This document shows, one piece after another, positions 26,286-35,179 of a stretch of 64,000 nt of DNA. The translations under genes and the position numbers were made by a program. The notes beneath the pieces are model-generated. The model made no database searches. It worked only from the letters and a program-made list of their open reading frames with translations, and was not told the DNA's origin. This stretch comes from CAVSRC01 sp963750065 (GTDB taxonomy: Bacteria; Pseudomonadota; Alphaproteobacteria; Rhizobiales; Kaistiaceae). The stretch is from NCBI GenBank assembly GCA_963750065.1, contig CAVVPK010000042.1:1-64000 (forward strand), read 5' to 3'. How positions within the stretch are numbered: position 1 is the first letter of the stretch; the number at the start of each line of letters is the position of its first letter.

Positions 26286-28174
26286 AAAGCCTGGCCGAGC
26301 CCGACATAGACACCGACCAACGGGTCGCCCTTGCCCCGCTGCAGCGGTACTGCGACATCGAGCCGGATCGGCCCGACCGGCGTCAGATAGCGCAGGCCCG
26401 CGCCGACACCGACCTTCAGACCACCGAGTTTCGGCAGGACCGAGGCATAGGCATTGCCCGCATCGATGAAGGCGACGAGCCCGATGGTATCGGTCACGCG
26501 GTAACGCAGTTCACCGGAGAACAGCAGCGAGCTGCGCCCGCCGACGATATTGCCGGAGCCGTCGCGCGGCCCAATGTTCTGATAGGCATAGCCGCGCACC
26601 GAGCCGGCACCGCCGGAATAGAGACGGCGGTCGGCGGCAACCTTGGTAACGTCGTCCACCGTGAGGATGGAGGCCGCCGCCCGGCCGGCGAGCACGAAGC
26701 GGTCCGTATCGCCGAACGCCCAGTAGCCCGACACGTCGGTGCTGAAGGTGGCGTAGGGCGTTTTTTCAGCGAAGTCGTAGGCAGGAGCTGCCGAAAACAA
26801 CGAGCGGTGCCCGCTGCTGGGGTCGAGTTTGTTGTCGCGCGTATCCCAGTCGAGCGTGCCAGTGAGCGTGGTCAGCAGGTGGTTCTCGGTGACCGTGGGC
26901 TCGACGGTTTGCGAGCGCGCCACTTCCAGGCCGAGCGAGCCGCTCAGCGTATCGGAGAAGCTGTGTTCGAGCCCGGCTTCGCTCTCCAGCGCCGTCACAC
27001 GATAGGCATCGGTCGTCTCGCGATAGCCCTCGACGCGCAATGTGAAGTCCGTCATCGGATCGAAGATCGCCGGCTTGCGGAACTTGCCGGCCAGACGGAA
27101 GTCAGGATCGAAGGTGCCGTCGAGCAGGCGCGCGATGGAGGCGGACAGCTTCAGCTGCTCGCCGCCACCGAAGAGGTTGCGGTGTTGCCAATAAACCTCC
27201 GAGCCGAGCCCCTCGGTATTGGAATAGGTGGCACTGGCGCCGATCACCCGCGGCTTGCGCTCGCTGACCGTGATTGTGATTGGGATGGTTCCGTCCGGGG
27301 CGAGCTTGTCGGCCGGCGTCACCTGAACGCTGGCGAAGACGCCGAGATCGCGCAGGCGTGTGGTGGCGCGCCTGACCACCTTCGACGAGTAGAGCCCGCC
27401 ATGAATGCCCGCACGGCGGAGTACGAGATCGGGATCGACCTTTTCGGCGCCGCTGACGGTAACCCGGCCGAAATTCGCCTGCGGTCCGGGATGAACCGAA
27501 AGCGTCACGTCGAGCGTGTTCGTGCGATGGTCGGCAACGGTGTCGCGCGGGATCGCGGCCGCCAGCGGATGGCCCGCGTTCTTCCAAGCCTCGACGAGCT
27601 TCGCCTCGGCATCGACGACCACCGACGAGCGCGCCGGCCAGCCCGGTTTGAGCCCGAGTGCGGTAAGCGCCAGCCCTTCGGGCAGCGGCGTCGCGCTGAC
27701 CCGGCCGAAGACGAACGCGACGCCGGGCTTGACGGTGACCGTCACCGGCACGGGGCGGGCCGCGATCGTCGCAAACGGGTCGACCTTCGCCAGCGGCTTG
27801 CCGTCGATCGTGATGAACACTTCGCCGGCATAGCGAGCGTTTTCGTAGAGCACTGCGGTGAGACGTCCGAGATCCTGCCTGGCGCGTGCGATCAGGCCGA
27901 CCAGCCCGGAAGCCGGCGTCTTCTGGCGATTGACGAGGTCGGAGGCCTGGCGAAGCGACCGGTCAAGACCCCAGCCCGCGCCGGGTGCCGAGAACGTGAT
28001 CGTGTAGGGCAGCGGATTGGGGATGGTCTCCTTGGGGGCGCTGCTACCGAACGGCCACAGGTCAGAGAGCCCGGCGGATGCAGGGGCGACCGGAGCAGCG
28101 GCGGCGGCCAGCCCCACCAGCACCAGCAAGAACCAACGAAAAGGCTCGCAAACGCGCACTTCTGCGACATCCAA
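26282..28174 (-). CDS. tamA: Outer-membrane assembly factor TamA (Omp85/BamA superfamily)
   Basis: 630 aa with a signal peptide (FLLVLVGLAAAAAPVAPASA). An N-terminal POTRA region and a C-terminal 16-strand Omp85 barrel are visible, with GGAGSVRGYAYQ and a terminal aromatic residue (YVGLGQAF). It forms the outer-membrane half of the TAM complex with TamB. The operon starts here. The 5' flank up to about 28430 contains no gene on either strand and is the expected place for its promoter. Confidence 0.94.
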   Translation of the reverse strand: MDVAEVRVCEPFRWFLLVLVGLAAAAAPVAPASAGLSDLWPFGSSAPKETIPNPLPYTITFSAPGAGWGLDRSLRQASDLVNRQKTPASGLVGLIARARQDLGRLTAVLYENARYAGEVFITIDGKPLAKVDPFATIAARPVPVTVTVKPGVAFVFGRVSATPLPEGLALTALGLKPGWPARSSVVVDAEAKLVEAWKNAGHPLAAAIPRDTVADHRTNTLDVTLSVHPGPQANFGRVTVSGAEKVDPDLVLRRAGIHGGLYSSKVVRRATTRLRDLGVFASVQVTPADKLAPDGTIPITITVSERKPRVIGASATYSNTEGLGSEVYWQHRNLFGGGEQLKLSASIARLLDGTFDPDFRLAGKFRKPAIFDPMTDFTLRVEGYRETTDAYRVTALESEAGLEHSFSDTLSGSLGLEVARSQTVEPTVTENHLLTTLTGTLDWDTRDNKLDPSSGHRSLFSAAPAYDFAEKTPYATFSTDVSGYWAFGDTDRFVLAGRAAASILTVDDVTKVAADRRLYSGGAGSVRGYAYQNIGPRDGSGNIVGGRSSLLFSGELRYRVTDTIGLVAFIDAGNAYASVLPKLGGLKVGVGAGLRYLTPVGPIRLDVAVPLQRGKGDPLVGVYVGLGQAF

Positions 28175-28597
28175 TCATCAACCGCCCCCGGCGCCCGGTT
28201 CCGGCACACATGGGATCAGACCAACTGCCCACCATGCCGACCGGACATGAACGGCCAATGTACAGCAAATCCGGGCCTGAAACGCAAATCGCGGCTCGCC
28301 CGCGCAAAACGGACCGGGCGGCACTCTGACGAAAAGGGACGGCCATTGCCCAAGACGCCTCGGGGCCGTGGCGCAGATTTCGCCTGTCGCCGCGCCGCTC
28401 ATGACCCATTTCGAACAATAGAGACGTTTTGGGGGTGTTGCTCTTGATGAAACCTAACGATGCCGCCGCCGCCATTGCGCGTAAAGCGGAGCATGGTGTG
28501 CGGAACGTCGTGCTGCAGCAGGAATGGGCGAAGAAATTGGTCTTGATCCACCTCAGGGCGCGGCCAACAGCAAGCGCTAGGTTCCACCATGGGAGCC
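28175..28597. other. Gene-poor flank between tamA and the redox island
   Basis: No complete gene is seen. The tamA promoter should lie here on the minus strand. From 28447 the plus strand reads MKPNDAAAAIARKAEHG...EWAKK. A frame change near 28540 would allow a continuation GLDPPQGAANSKR and a stop at about 28580, so this may be the 3' end of a decayed gene. Its family is not recognisable. Confidence 0.35.
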
Positions 28598-28599
28598 GG

Positions 28600-28722
28600 T
28601 CTATGCGTCGTCCAAATGGGCCATCAACCGCTCCGTGCAGACGGCGCGCCGCCGGGTCATTAGGCATGGCATCCGCGTGGGCGCGATTTTGTCCGGCCCG
28701 GTCATCACCGCGCTGCTCGCCG
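28600..28722 (+). pseudogene. Internal fragment of a short-chain dehydrogenase/reductase gene
   Basis: The plus strand reads EPVYASSKWAINRSVQTARR, then HGIRVGAILSGPVITALLAD. This is the YxxxK active-site helix and the following PG motif region of classical SDRs. There is no N-terminal Rossmann part (a stop lies just upstream at ~28578), and similarity ends at LLAD. The frame runs on uninterrupted into the next gene's ATG at 28776. It is a relic, not a functional enzyme. Confidence 0.7.
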
Positions 28723-28775
28723 ATGGCAGTCCGCCTGCGGCTGGCAGCACCGGTCGGAATCGGAAAGGAACTGGC

Positions 28776-30281
28776 ATGGTTGAGCGCGTGGCCGTGGCTC
28801 GACTTCCAAAGCAGGCAGACGTCGTCGTAATTGGCGGCGGTGTCGTCGGCTGCGCGATTGCGCGCGAATTGTCCCGCTATTCACTGACCGTTGTCCTGCT
28901 CGAGCGCGCGCCCGACGTCGCCATGGGCACGTCGAAGGCGAACAGCGGGATCCTGCACGCCGGATTCGACGCCGAGCCGGGGAGCTGGAAAGCGCGCCTC
29001 AACGTGCGCGGGGCGCGGCTCTATCAAGCAATCAGCGAGGACCTCGGAATCCCGCGGCGCAGGGTCGGCTCCCTGGTCGTGGCGCTCGACGAAGCGCAGC
29101 GCGGTACTCTCGAGGAGCTTCGCCGCCGTGGCATCGAAAACGGATTGACCGGCCTTGCCTTGTGGAGCCGCGACGAGGTCCTTCAGCACGAGCCCAATCT
29201 GTCGCCGGATGTCACCGGCGCATTGTGGGCGCCGACGGCCGCCATCGTCTGCCCGTTTTCGGCGACGATCGCCTTCGCCGAAAACGCCATTCTCAACGGC
29301 GCCCACATTGTCACCGAATGCGCAGTCACCGGCATCGAAGTGGCCGGCAACAAAACCGTGGCCGTCGAGACCACGCTCGGCCGCTTCGCAACGGACTTCG
29401 TCGTCAACGCCGCCGGCGTCCATTCCGGCGAGGTCGCGCGGATGGCCGGCGACGAAAGCGTCACCATCACGCCCAGACGCGGCGAATATGTGCTGTTCGA
29501 CCACTCCGTCGGCGACCTGGTGCACTCGGTCATCTTCCCGACCCCGACCAAACTGTCCAAGGGCATCCTCGTGTCGCCGACGGTTCACGGCAATGTCTTC
29601 ATCGGCCCGAATGCGAACGATGTCGCCGATCTCGATGATCACGAGACCACCCGGAGTGGATTCGCCGAGATCATTTCGGGCGCCCAGCGCATGGTGCCGA
29701 AACTGCCGCTGGCTAACGCCATCACCGAATTCGCAGGCATCAGGGCCGTCGCCGGCCACGACTTCGTCATCGGCCTCTCCCCCGTCGTTCGCGGGCTGGT
29801 GCATGCCGCGGGAATCCAGTCGCCGGGCCTGACCTCGGCCCCCGCTATCGCCGAAACGGTGGTCGAGTTTCTCGGTGAGGCAGGCTTGCAACTTTCGCCG
29901 AACGCAGCGTTCACGCCGATCAATCCGGTCCGGCCAAAATTCGCCGACTCGAGCGCGCGCGAACAGGCGAAGCTCATCGAGACGAACCCGCTCTACGGCC
30001 GGATCATCTGCCGCTGCGAGTCGATTACCGAAGGCGAAATCGTGGCGGCGATCCACGCCCCGTCAGGCGCCAGGACGATGGACGGCGTCAAACGGCGCGT
30101 GCGCGCAGGCATGGGCCGGTGCCAGGGCGGGTTCTGCGGACCGCGGGTGACCGCGATCCTGGCCCGCGAACTGGGAATCCCGGTGACGGCCGTGCGCAAG
30201 GATAGCGCGGACTCGTGGCTCTACCTCCCGCGTGATCTTCCGCACGCCGACCCGGAGAGCGCGGAGCACAGCCATGCATGA
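28776..30281 (+). CDS. FAD-dependent glycerol-3-phosphate dehydrogenase-like oxidoreductase with C-terminal [2Fe-2S] domain (GlpA type)
   Basis: 501 aa from the ATG at 28776 (AAGGA upstream); upstream in-frame codons belong to the SDR relic. FAD-binding is shown by VVVIGGGVVGCAIARELSRY near the N-terminus and SKANSGILHAGFD. The C-terminal BFD-like domain has four cysteines (C412, C414, C449, C454: CRC ... GRCQGGFC) suited to a 2Fe-2S cluster. It forms a three-gene module with an NAD/FAD oxidoreductase and a DUF1667 protein, the arrangement seen in clostridial and Thermotoga G3P dehydrogenases (from memory). It may oxidise G3P or a related polyol phosphate. The stop overlaps the next start by 8 bp. 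Confidence 0.85.
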   Translation: MVERVAVARLPKQADVVVIGGGVVGCAIARELSRYSLTVVLLERAPDVAMGTSKANSGILHAGFDAEPGSWKARLNVRGARLYQAISEDLGIPRRRVGSLVVALDEAQRGTLEELRRRGIENGLTGLALWSRDEVLQHEPNLSPDVTGALWAPTAAIVCPFSATIAFAENAILNGAHIVTECAVTGIEVAGNKTVAVETTLGRFATDFVVNAAGVHSGEVARMAGDESVTITPRRGEYVLFDHSVGDLVHSVIFPTPTKLSKGILVSPTVHGNVFIGPNANDVADLDDHETTRSGFAEIISGAQRMVPKLPLANAITEFAGIRAVAGHDFVIGLSPVVRGLVHAAGIQSPGLTSAPAIAETVVEFLGEAGLQLSPNAAFTPINPVRPKFADSSAREQAKLIETNPLYGRIICRCESITEGEIVAAIHAPSGARTMDGVKRRVRAGMGRCQGGFCGPRVTAILARELGIPVTAVRKDSADSWLYLPRDLPHADPESAEHSHA

Positions 30282-31581
30282 GTTCCGCTATGACGTTGTG
30301 GCAATCGGCGGCGGTCCGGCCGGCATGGCCACTGCAATTGCCGCCAAAGAGGCCGGCGCCAAACAGGTGCTGATCATCGAGCGCGACCGCGAACTCGGCG
30401 GCATTCTGCAGCAATGCATCCACAACGGCTTCGGTCTGCACCGGTTCGACCAGGAGCTGACCGGGCCGGGCTATGCCCATCGCTATATCGATTTGGTGAA
30501 GGCGGCGGGCATCGATGTATGGCTCGACACGACCGTGCTCTCCGCCGACCCCGGAGGCATCGTAACCAGCGTCAATCCCGACAACGGGCTGCGCGTCGTT
30601 ACGTGCGCTTCGGTGGTCTACTCCATGGGCTGCCGAGAGCGGACGCGTGGCGCCATACGCATTCCGGGCAGCCGGCCGGCAGGCGTGTTCACCGCCGGCG
30701 CCGCGCAACGCATGGTCAACATGGAGGGCTATCTTCCGGGCCGCGAGGTGGTGGTCGTCGGCTCCGGCGACATCGGCCTGATCATGGCGCGCCGCATGAC
30801 GCTCGAAGGCGCCACGGTGAAGGCCGTGTTCGAGATCATGCCATACTCGAATGGGCTCAATCGCAACATCGTGCAGTGTCTCCAGGATTTCGATATCCCG
30901 CTTTATCTGAGCCACAGCGTCATCGCCGTGCACGGCGAAGATCGCGTGATCGGAGTCACCGTCGCGCGGGTCGACGAGAAAATGAATCCGGTCCCCGGCA
31001 CGGAATTCGACGTCGATTGCGACTGTGTGCTCCTGTCAGTCGGGTTGATCCCCGAAAACGAGCTCGGTCGCGCCCATGCGCTGGAAATCGATCCGGTGAC
31101 GGGCGGCGCCGTCGTCGATCAATTTCGGCGAACGAACCTCGCCGGCACCTTTGCGGCCGGCAACGTGTTGCATGTGCATGATCTCGTCGACTGGGTATCA
31201 CAGGAAGCCGAGATCGCCGGACGTTCGGCAGCGTTGCACGCCCTCGGCAAGCTGCCAGAGGTCAAGGACTCTCGAACCGTCACCGCAGGCGACGGGATTC
31301 GATACGTCGTACCGCAGAAATTGTCGCCGCCTGCGGAAGGGTATTCCGTGCGCTTCTATATGCGCGCGTTGCTCCCGCTGGGCGCATCCATGTTGCGCCT
31401 TCACACGGGCGATCGCGTCGCCTGGGAGCGCTACTACGAGGCCGTCAAGCCGAGCGAGATGATTGTCGCCGACATCCCGTGGGAAAAGATCGGTTCGGCC
31501 CGCGAGATCACGTTCACTGTGGCGCCCGTGCTGGACGAACCCGGGCCTGAGGGCGAATTGGCCGCAGAGAGAACGGCATGA
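30274..31581 (+). CDS. NAD(P)/FAD-dependent oxidoreductase (second subunit of the GlpA-like module)
   Basis: 435 aa from the ATG at 30274. Two dinucleotide-binding motifs are visible: VVAIGGGPAGMATAIAAKEAG (FAD, residues ~7-27) and VVVVGSGDIGLIMARRM (NAD). A GTFAAGNVLHVHD segment near residue 290-300 corresponds to the FAD-contact GD-like motif. No CxxC disulfide pair of thioredoxin reductases is present. It probably passes electrons between the GlpA-like flavoprotein and NAD. The stop overlaps the DUF1667 gene by 4 bp. Confidence 0.87.
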   Translation: MHEFRYDVVAIGGGPAGMATAIAAKEAGAKQVLIIERDRELGGILQQCIHNGFGLHRFDQELTGPGYAHRYIDLVKAAGIDVWLDTTVLSADPGGIVTSVNPDNGLRVVTCASVVYSMGCRERTRGAIRIPGSRPAGVFTAGAAQRMVNMEGYLPGREVVVVGSGDIGLIMARRMTLEGATVKAVFEIMPYSNGLNRNIVQCLQDFDIPLYLSHSVIAVHGEDRVIGVTVARVDEKMNPVPGTEFDVDCDCVLLSVGLIPENELGRAHALEIDPVTGGAVVDQFRRTNLAGTFAAGNVLHVHDLVDWVSQEAEIAGRSAALHALGKLPEVKDSRTVTAGDGIRYVVPQKLSPPAEGYSVRFYMRALLPLGASMLRLHTGDRVAWERYYEAVKPSEMIVADIPWEKIGSAREITFTVAPVLDEPGPEGELAAERTA

Positions 31582-32525
31582 TGCGGCGTGCACAATCCGT
31601 TCTTTGTATCGGTTGCCCGACCGGCTGCGACGGCGAGGTCGTTATCGAGGACGGCGTCGTTGTCGAGATGCATGGCTACACCTGCAAAAGAGGCAGGGCC
31701 TATGTCGCGGAAGAGGTCGTAGCGCCGAAGCGCATGGTAACGACGACCGTCCGCGTCAACGGCGGTGCCTTGACCTTGCTGCCGGTCGTTTCCGATCAGG
31801 CCGTTCCGAAAGAATTGATCTTTGCCTGCCTTGGTCAACTCAGGAAGGTCACCGTCACCGCGCCGGTTGCGGCCGATAGCGTGGTTCTGGCCGACGTTCT
31901 CGGTCTCGGCGTGAACTTCGTGGCGGCCCGTGACTGTCCAAGTTTCGGCAGCCCCCCGTGGAGCGAAGGCAGCCGCGAGCGCGCACCTGCGCCGCGCCGC
32001 GAACCGGCGGAGCCTGAGCCCATCGATGGTGCCCAGGTCTTCGAGAAACAATTCGACCTGTTGCGCAACCGGCTGCGCAACGATCCCAAGTCCCTGCGTC
32101 AGGTGTTCATCGACGACGGCAGTCACGCCATCGCCTGGGAGTTCCAACAGGACCAGCTCGGCGCGGCCTTCACAAGAACGCTGTGGACCCTGCTGCTGCG
32201 CGACGACGACATGTCGATGATCCTGCAGCGTTTCATCCGGAACGCGCCGATCGAAGCGAAGCGCAAGTTCATCGCCGCGCTCGATGCCCACCTTTCCGAC
32301 CGCTACCCAATGTTCAAGGGCCTGTCGAAGGGCTGGCCGGCCGAGAACACCATCCCGCCTTACGTGCGCCCGTCCGAGGAACGCAAGCAAGACTTCGACC
32401 TGGTGACGGCGGACTACATCGACTACCGCGCACTCGGCTATTCGATGCGCGAGGTCGACATGTTCGTCTGGCTCGAAGCGTTGCGTGACGAGCCGTGCGA
32501 CGACTGTGCCTGCGAGGTTGGCTAG
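31578..32525 (+). CDS. DUF1667 protein fused to an uncharacterised C-terminal domain
   Basis: 315 aa. Residues 1-120 are a DUF1667 domain with the cysteine set CIGCPTGC...C (C10, C13, C17, C36), likely a metal or Fe-S site, as in the small third subunit of GlpA-like complexes. A Pro/Arg/Glu-rich linker (~121-150) leads to a soluble, mostly helical region (153-315) that I do not recognise. It includes DDGSHAIAWEFQQDQ and YSMREVDMFVWLEALRD and ends in CDDCAC (C307, C310, C312). Typical DUF1667 proteins are about 120 aa, so this is a genuine fusion or a fusion created by rearrangement at the island edge. Confidence 0.75.
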   Translation: MMRRAQSVLCIGCPTGCDGEVVIEDGVVVEMHGYTCKRGRAYVAEEVVAPKRMVTTTVRVNGGALTLLPVVSDQAVPKELIFACLGQLRKVTVTAPVAADSVVLADVLGLGVNFVAARDCPSFGSPPWSEGSRERAPAPRREPAEPEPIDGAQVFEKQFDLLRNRLRNDPKSLRQVFIDDGSHAIAWEFQQDQLGAAFTRTLWTLLLRDDDMSMILQRFIRNAPIEAKRKFIAALDAHLSDRYPMFKGLSKGWPAENTIPPYVRPSEERKQDFDLVTADYIDYRALGYSMREVDMFVWLEALRDEPCDDCACEVG

Positions 32526-32738
32526 CGTCTCGAGGGTAGCGGGGCACCCAAGGGCGGTTGCCCGGTAGCGATCCACATCCCGGACATGATGTCCCTGCTG
32601 GGACAGAGCAAGTGGCAAGGACGCCCGCAAGCTGATTCAGCCGTCCAACCTGTCAATTCGCGTCCAATCGCGGCTCTGACTTAGATTTGATGAATTTGGC
32701 TGGCGGCGTGGTGCTGTTTTCGAAGGAGAATCAGCATC

Positions 32739-33071
32739 ATGGCGAGAAGCCTGCGACTGTCGTTTCTGATCCCGGCCGGATTGGTCACGGAGAACTGGGC
32801 CGAAAGTGGGGACGGAATTGTGGTTCGGGCGCATGCCGAGGCCGTTGAGCGGTGCTGTCCACTTTGCGGCAACCGATCGCGCCGGGTTCATAGCCGCTAT
32901 GTCAGGAAGGTGTCGGATCTGCCGACCGCCGGGCGCGCCATCGTTCACACGCGTGCCCAAGCCGAGCAGGCCATTGCTCGCTATGTCGACGGCTTCCACC
33001 ACCCTGTCAGGCGCCATTCGGCGCTCGACTTCGTCAGCCCCGTTCAGTTCGAAAGACTGCCGGCAAATTGA
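32739..33071 (+). pseudogene. Chimeric transposase remnant (ISL3 N-terminus joined to IS3 OrfB C-terminus)
   Basis: One open frame of 110 codons. Residues 1-70 match the start of ISL3-family transposases, including the zinc-ribbon CCPLCG and SRYVRKVSDLPTAGR. Residues ~72-110 (AQAEQAIARYVDGFHHPVRRHSALDF) are the end of an IS3-family OrfB with its RRHS.L motif. Neither catalytic core is present. The switch falls near 32950. This is an insertion-sequence graveyard, and the continuous frame is probably chance. Bases 32526-32738 upstream hold no gene and may contain the ISL3 end. Confidence 0.8.
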
Positions 33072-33124
33072 ACCCAATGCCTCTCCATAGAAGTGGGGTT
33101 AGTCCAAACTCGCGAATGATCGGC

Positions 33125-33464
<340 letters not shown>

Positions 33465-33567
33465 CCGCCGGGCGTCTCTAGCCGCGCCGGCCCTTGAGTG
33501 CAAGTCCCGGCGCTGCGCCCCAGCGGCGCAGGCCGCGGACAGGGCCCGGATTTGCGCCGGCTTCTCC

Positions 33568-33595
33568 TTGACAGCCCACCGCCCATCCCTATAGT
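33568..33595 (+). promoter_or_regulatory. Sigma-70 promoter of the rplU-rpmA operon
   Basis: A perfect -35 TTGACA (33568-33573), a 16-base spacer and a near-consensus -10 TATAGT (33590-33595). Transcription would start near 33602, about 100 bases before rplU. That leaves a leader long enough for autoregulation, though no known leader motif is recognised. Confidence 0.75.
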
Positions 33596-33699
33596 GCCGG
33601 CCAACTGGCGCGGCCGCTTTGCCGCGCCCTTTGGTTTTCTTGAAATTCGGCTGGTTCACCCCGATCTTGGGCGGTCGGACCGGCAGGCTGGATAAGGTC

Positions 33700-34218
33700 A
33701 TGTTTGCAGTCATCAGGACGGGCGGGAAGCAGTACCGGGTCACCCCGGCCGATCTTGTCGAGATCGAGAAATTGCCGGGCAGTGCCGGCGATGCCATCGC
33801 CTTCGGCGATGTGCTGATGGTCGGCGGCGACGACGGCATTGCCGTCGGCAGCCCGACGGTCAACGGCGCCAGCGTTGCCGGCGAGATCGTCCGCCAGCAG
33901 CGCACGGCGAAGATTCTGGTCTTCAAGAAGCGCCGCCGGCAGAATTCGAAGCGTAGCCACGGCCACCGCCAGGAAGTGACCCTGGTGCGCATCACCGAGA
34001 TCCTCACCGACGGCAAGGCGCCGGCCAAGAAGGCTGCCGCCGAGGCCCCCGTCGAAGCCAAGATCGAGGCTATACCCGCCGCCGCAGAGGCCGAGGCTGC
34101 CGCCAAGCCGGCGCGGACCCGCGCCAAGGCAGCAGCACCGGTCGAGACCGGCGACGCACCGGCGGAGAAGCCGGCGCGCAAGCCGCGGGCCAAGACCGCT
34201 AAGCCGGACAAGGAATAA
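33700..34218 (+). CDS. rplU: 50S ribosomal protein L21 with long basic/alanine-rich C-terminal tail
   Basis: 172 aa from the ATG at 33700 (AAGG just upstream). Residues 1-105 are a normal L21: MFAVIRTGGKQYRV and KKRRRQNSKRSHGHRQEVTLVRI. Residues ~106-172 form an Ala/Lys/Glu/Pro-rich, probably disordered tail (AAEAPVEAKIEA ... KPRAKTAKPDKE), as seen in many alphaproteobacterial L21 proteins but absent from E. coli. It is co-transcribed with rpmA, 12 bp downstream. Confidence 0.97.
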   Translation: MFAVIRTGGKQYRVTPADLVEIEKLPGSAGDAIAFGDVLMVGGDDGIAVGSPTVNGASVAGEIVRQQRTAKILVFKKRRRQNSKRSHGHRQEVTLVRITEILTDGKAPAKKAAAEAPVEAKIEAIPAAAEAEAAAKPARTRAKAAAPVETGDAPAEKPARKPRAKTAKPDKE

Positions 34219-34230
34219 GGAGACCCCGCC

Positions 34231-34500
34231 ATGGCTCACAAGAAGGCAGGTGGCTCATCGCGCAACGGCCGTGATTCGGCCGGCAAGCGCCTGGGCGTCA
34301 AGCGGTTCGGCGGCGAAAACGTGATCGCCGGCAACATCATCGTGCGCCAGCGCGGCACCAAGTGGCATCCCGGTGCCGGCGTCGGCCTGGGCAAGGACCA
34401 CACGATTTTCGCCACCGTCGATGGCGCCGTGTCGTTCCGCACCAAAGCCGCCGGTCGCACCTACGTTTCGGTCGTCCCGACGATGGCGGCCGCAGAATAG
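34231..34500 (+). CDS. rpmA: 50S ribosomal protein L27
   Basis: 89 aa. The N-terminus MAHKKAGGSSRNGRDSAGKR and the RQRGTKWHPG segment are diagnostic. The flexible N-terminal tail reaches the peptidyl-transferase centre. It follows rplU with an AAGGAG ribosome site and is followed by a strong terminator. Confidence 0.98.
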   Translation: MAHKKAGGSSRNGRDSAGKRLGVKRFGGENVIAGNIIVRQRGTKWHPGAGVGLGKDHTIFATVDGAVSFRTKAAGRTYVSVVPTMAAAE

Positions 34501-34553
34501 CCGGCTTCCGATCTTTGCCGGCGTCTCATCGACCCGGCACGGAACAGCTAACA

Positions 34554-34581
34554 GGGGAGATGGGACACCATCTCCCCTTTT
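34554..34581 (+). terminator. Rho-independent terminator of rplU-rpmA
   Basis: A perfect 10-bp stem GGGGAGATGG / CCATCTCCCC with loop GACA, directly followed by TTTT (34578-34581). Confidence 0.9.
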
Positions 34582-34603
34582 CTGTTCCGGGACGGAGGAC
34601 GTC

Positions 34604-35179
34604 ATGGGCGACGAGAACGACGAAGGGCACGCGGGGCAGGAGGCGATTCTCACCCCCCGCCTCCTGCTGAGATCGTGCCGGCCGGCGGACATGCCGGTGA
34701 TGGCAAGTCTTTCGGCCGATCAGGCCGTGGCGGCGAATCTGTGCAACGCGATCGCGCTTGCCGGCGGCGGCGCCTTCGCCGTCACCAGCCGCAGCGACGG
34801 CGCGGTCATCGGCTGCGCCGGCTTTGGCCCCGCCCAGGAACGGCCGGCGACAATCGAAGCGGGCCTGTGGATCGGTGCGCGCTGGTGGGGGCGCGGCTAT
34901 GGCACCGAGGCGGCCCAGGCGCTGATCGACCGGGCCTTCGCCGATGGACAGATGAAGGCTCTATGGTGCTCCAACCGGGTGACCAATGTCCGCGCCCGGC
35001 GGGTCATCGAGAAGTGCGGCTTCCAGTTCCGCGGCACCGGCATGGTGCGCTCGCCGACCTTCTTCGGCGCTTTTCCGGTCGAACGCTTCGTGCTCGACCG
35101 GCGCAACTGGGAAAGCCTCAAGGCATGGGGCGCACCGCAGCGCGAGCACGCGAGGGCCGAACGTGAAACCGCAGCTTGA
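34604..35179 (+). CDS. GNAT-family N-acetyltransferase (RimJ/RimL-like)
   Basis: 191 aa from the ATG at 34604, with GGAGG just upstream; the longer upstream frame overlaps rpmA and is rejected. The order is LTPRLLLRSCRPAD, EAGLWIGARWWGRGYGTEAAQALI (acetyl-CoA loop, R/QxxGxG/A-like) and NVRARRVIEKCGF. It acetylates an N-terminal or small-molecule amine; the target is unknown. A gene pair like this between rpmA and obgE is common in the Hyphomicrobiales (from memory). It overlaps the next GNAT gene by 17 bp. Confidence 0.88.
   Translation: MGDENDEGHAGQEAILTPRLLLRSCRPADMPVMASLSADQAVAANLCNAIALAGGGAFAVTSRSDGAVIGCAGFGPAQERPATIEAGLWIGARWWGRGYGTEAAQALIDRAFADGQMKALWCSNRVTNVRARRVIEKCGFQFRGTGMVRSPTFFGAFPVERFVLDRRNWESLKAWGAPQREHARAERETAA

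Noticed and set aside
28635..30281. Longer start (28635) for the GlpA-like flavoprotein
   Set aside because: The extra N-terminal residues are an SDR fragment. The ATG at 28776 has a ribosome site and is immediately followed by the FAD-binding fold.
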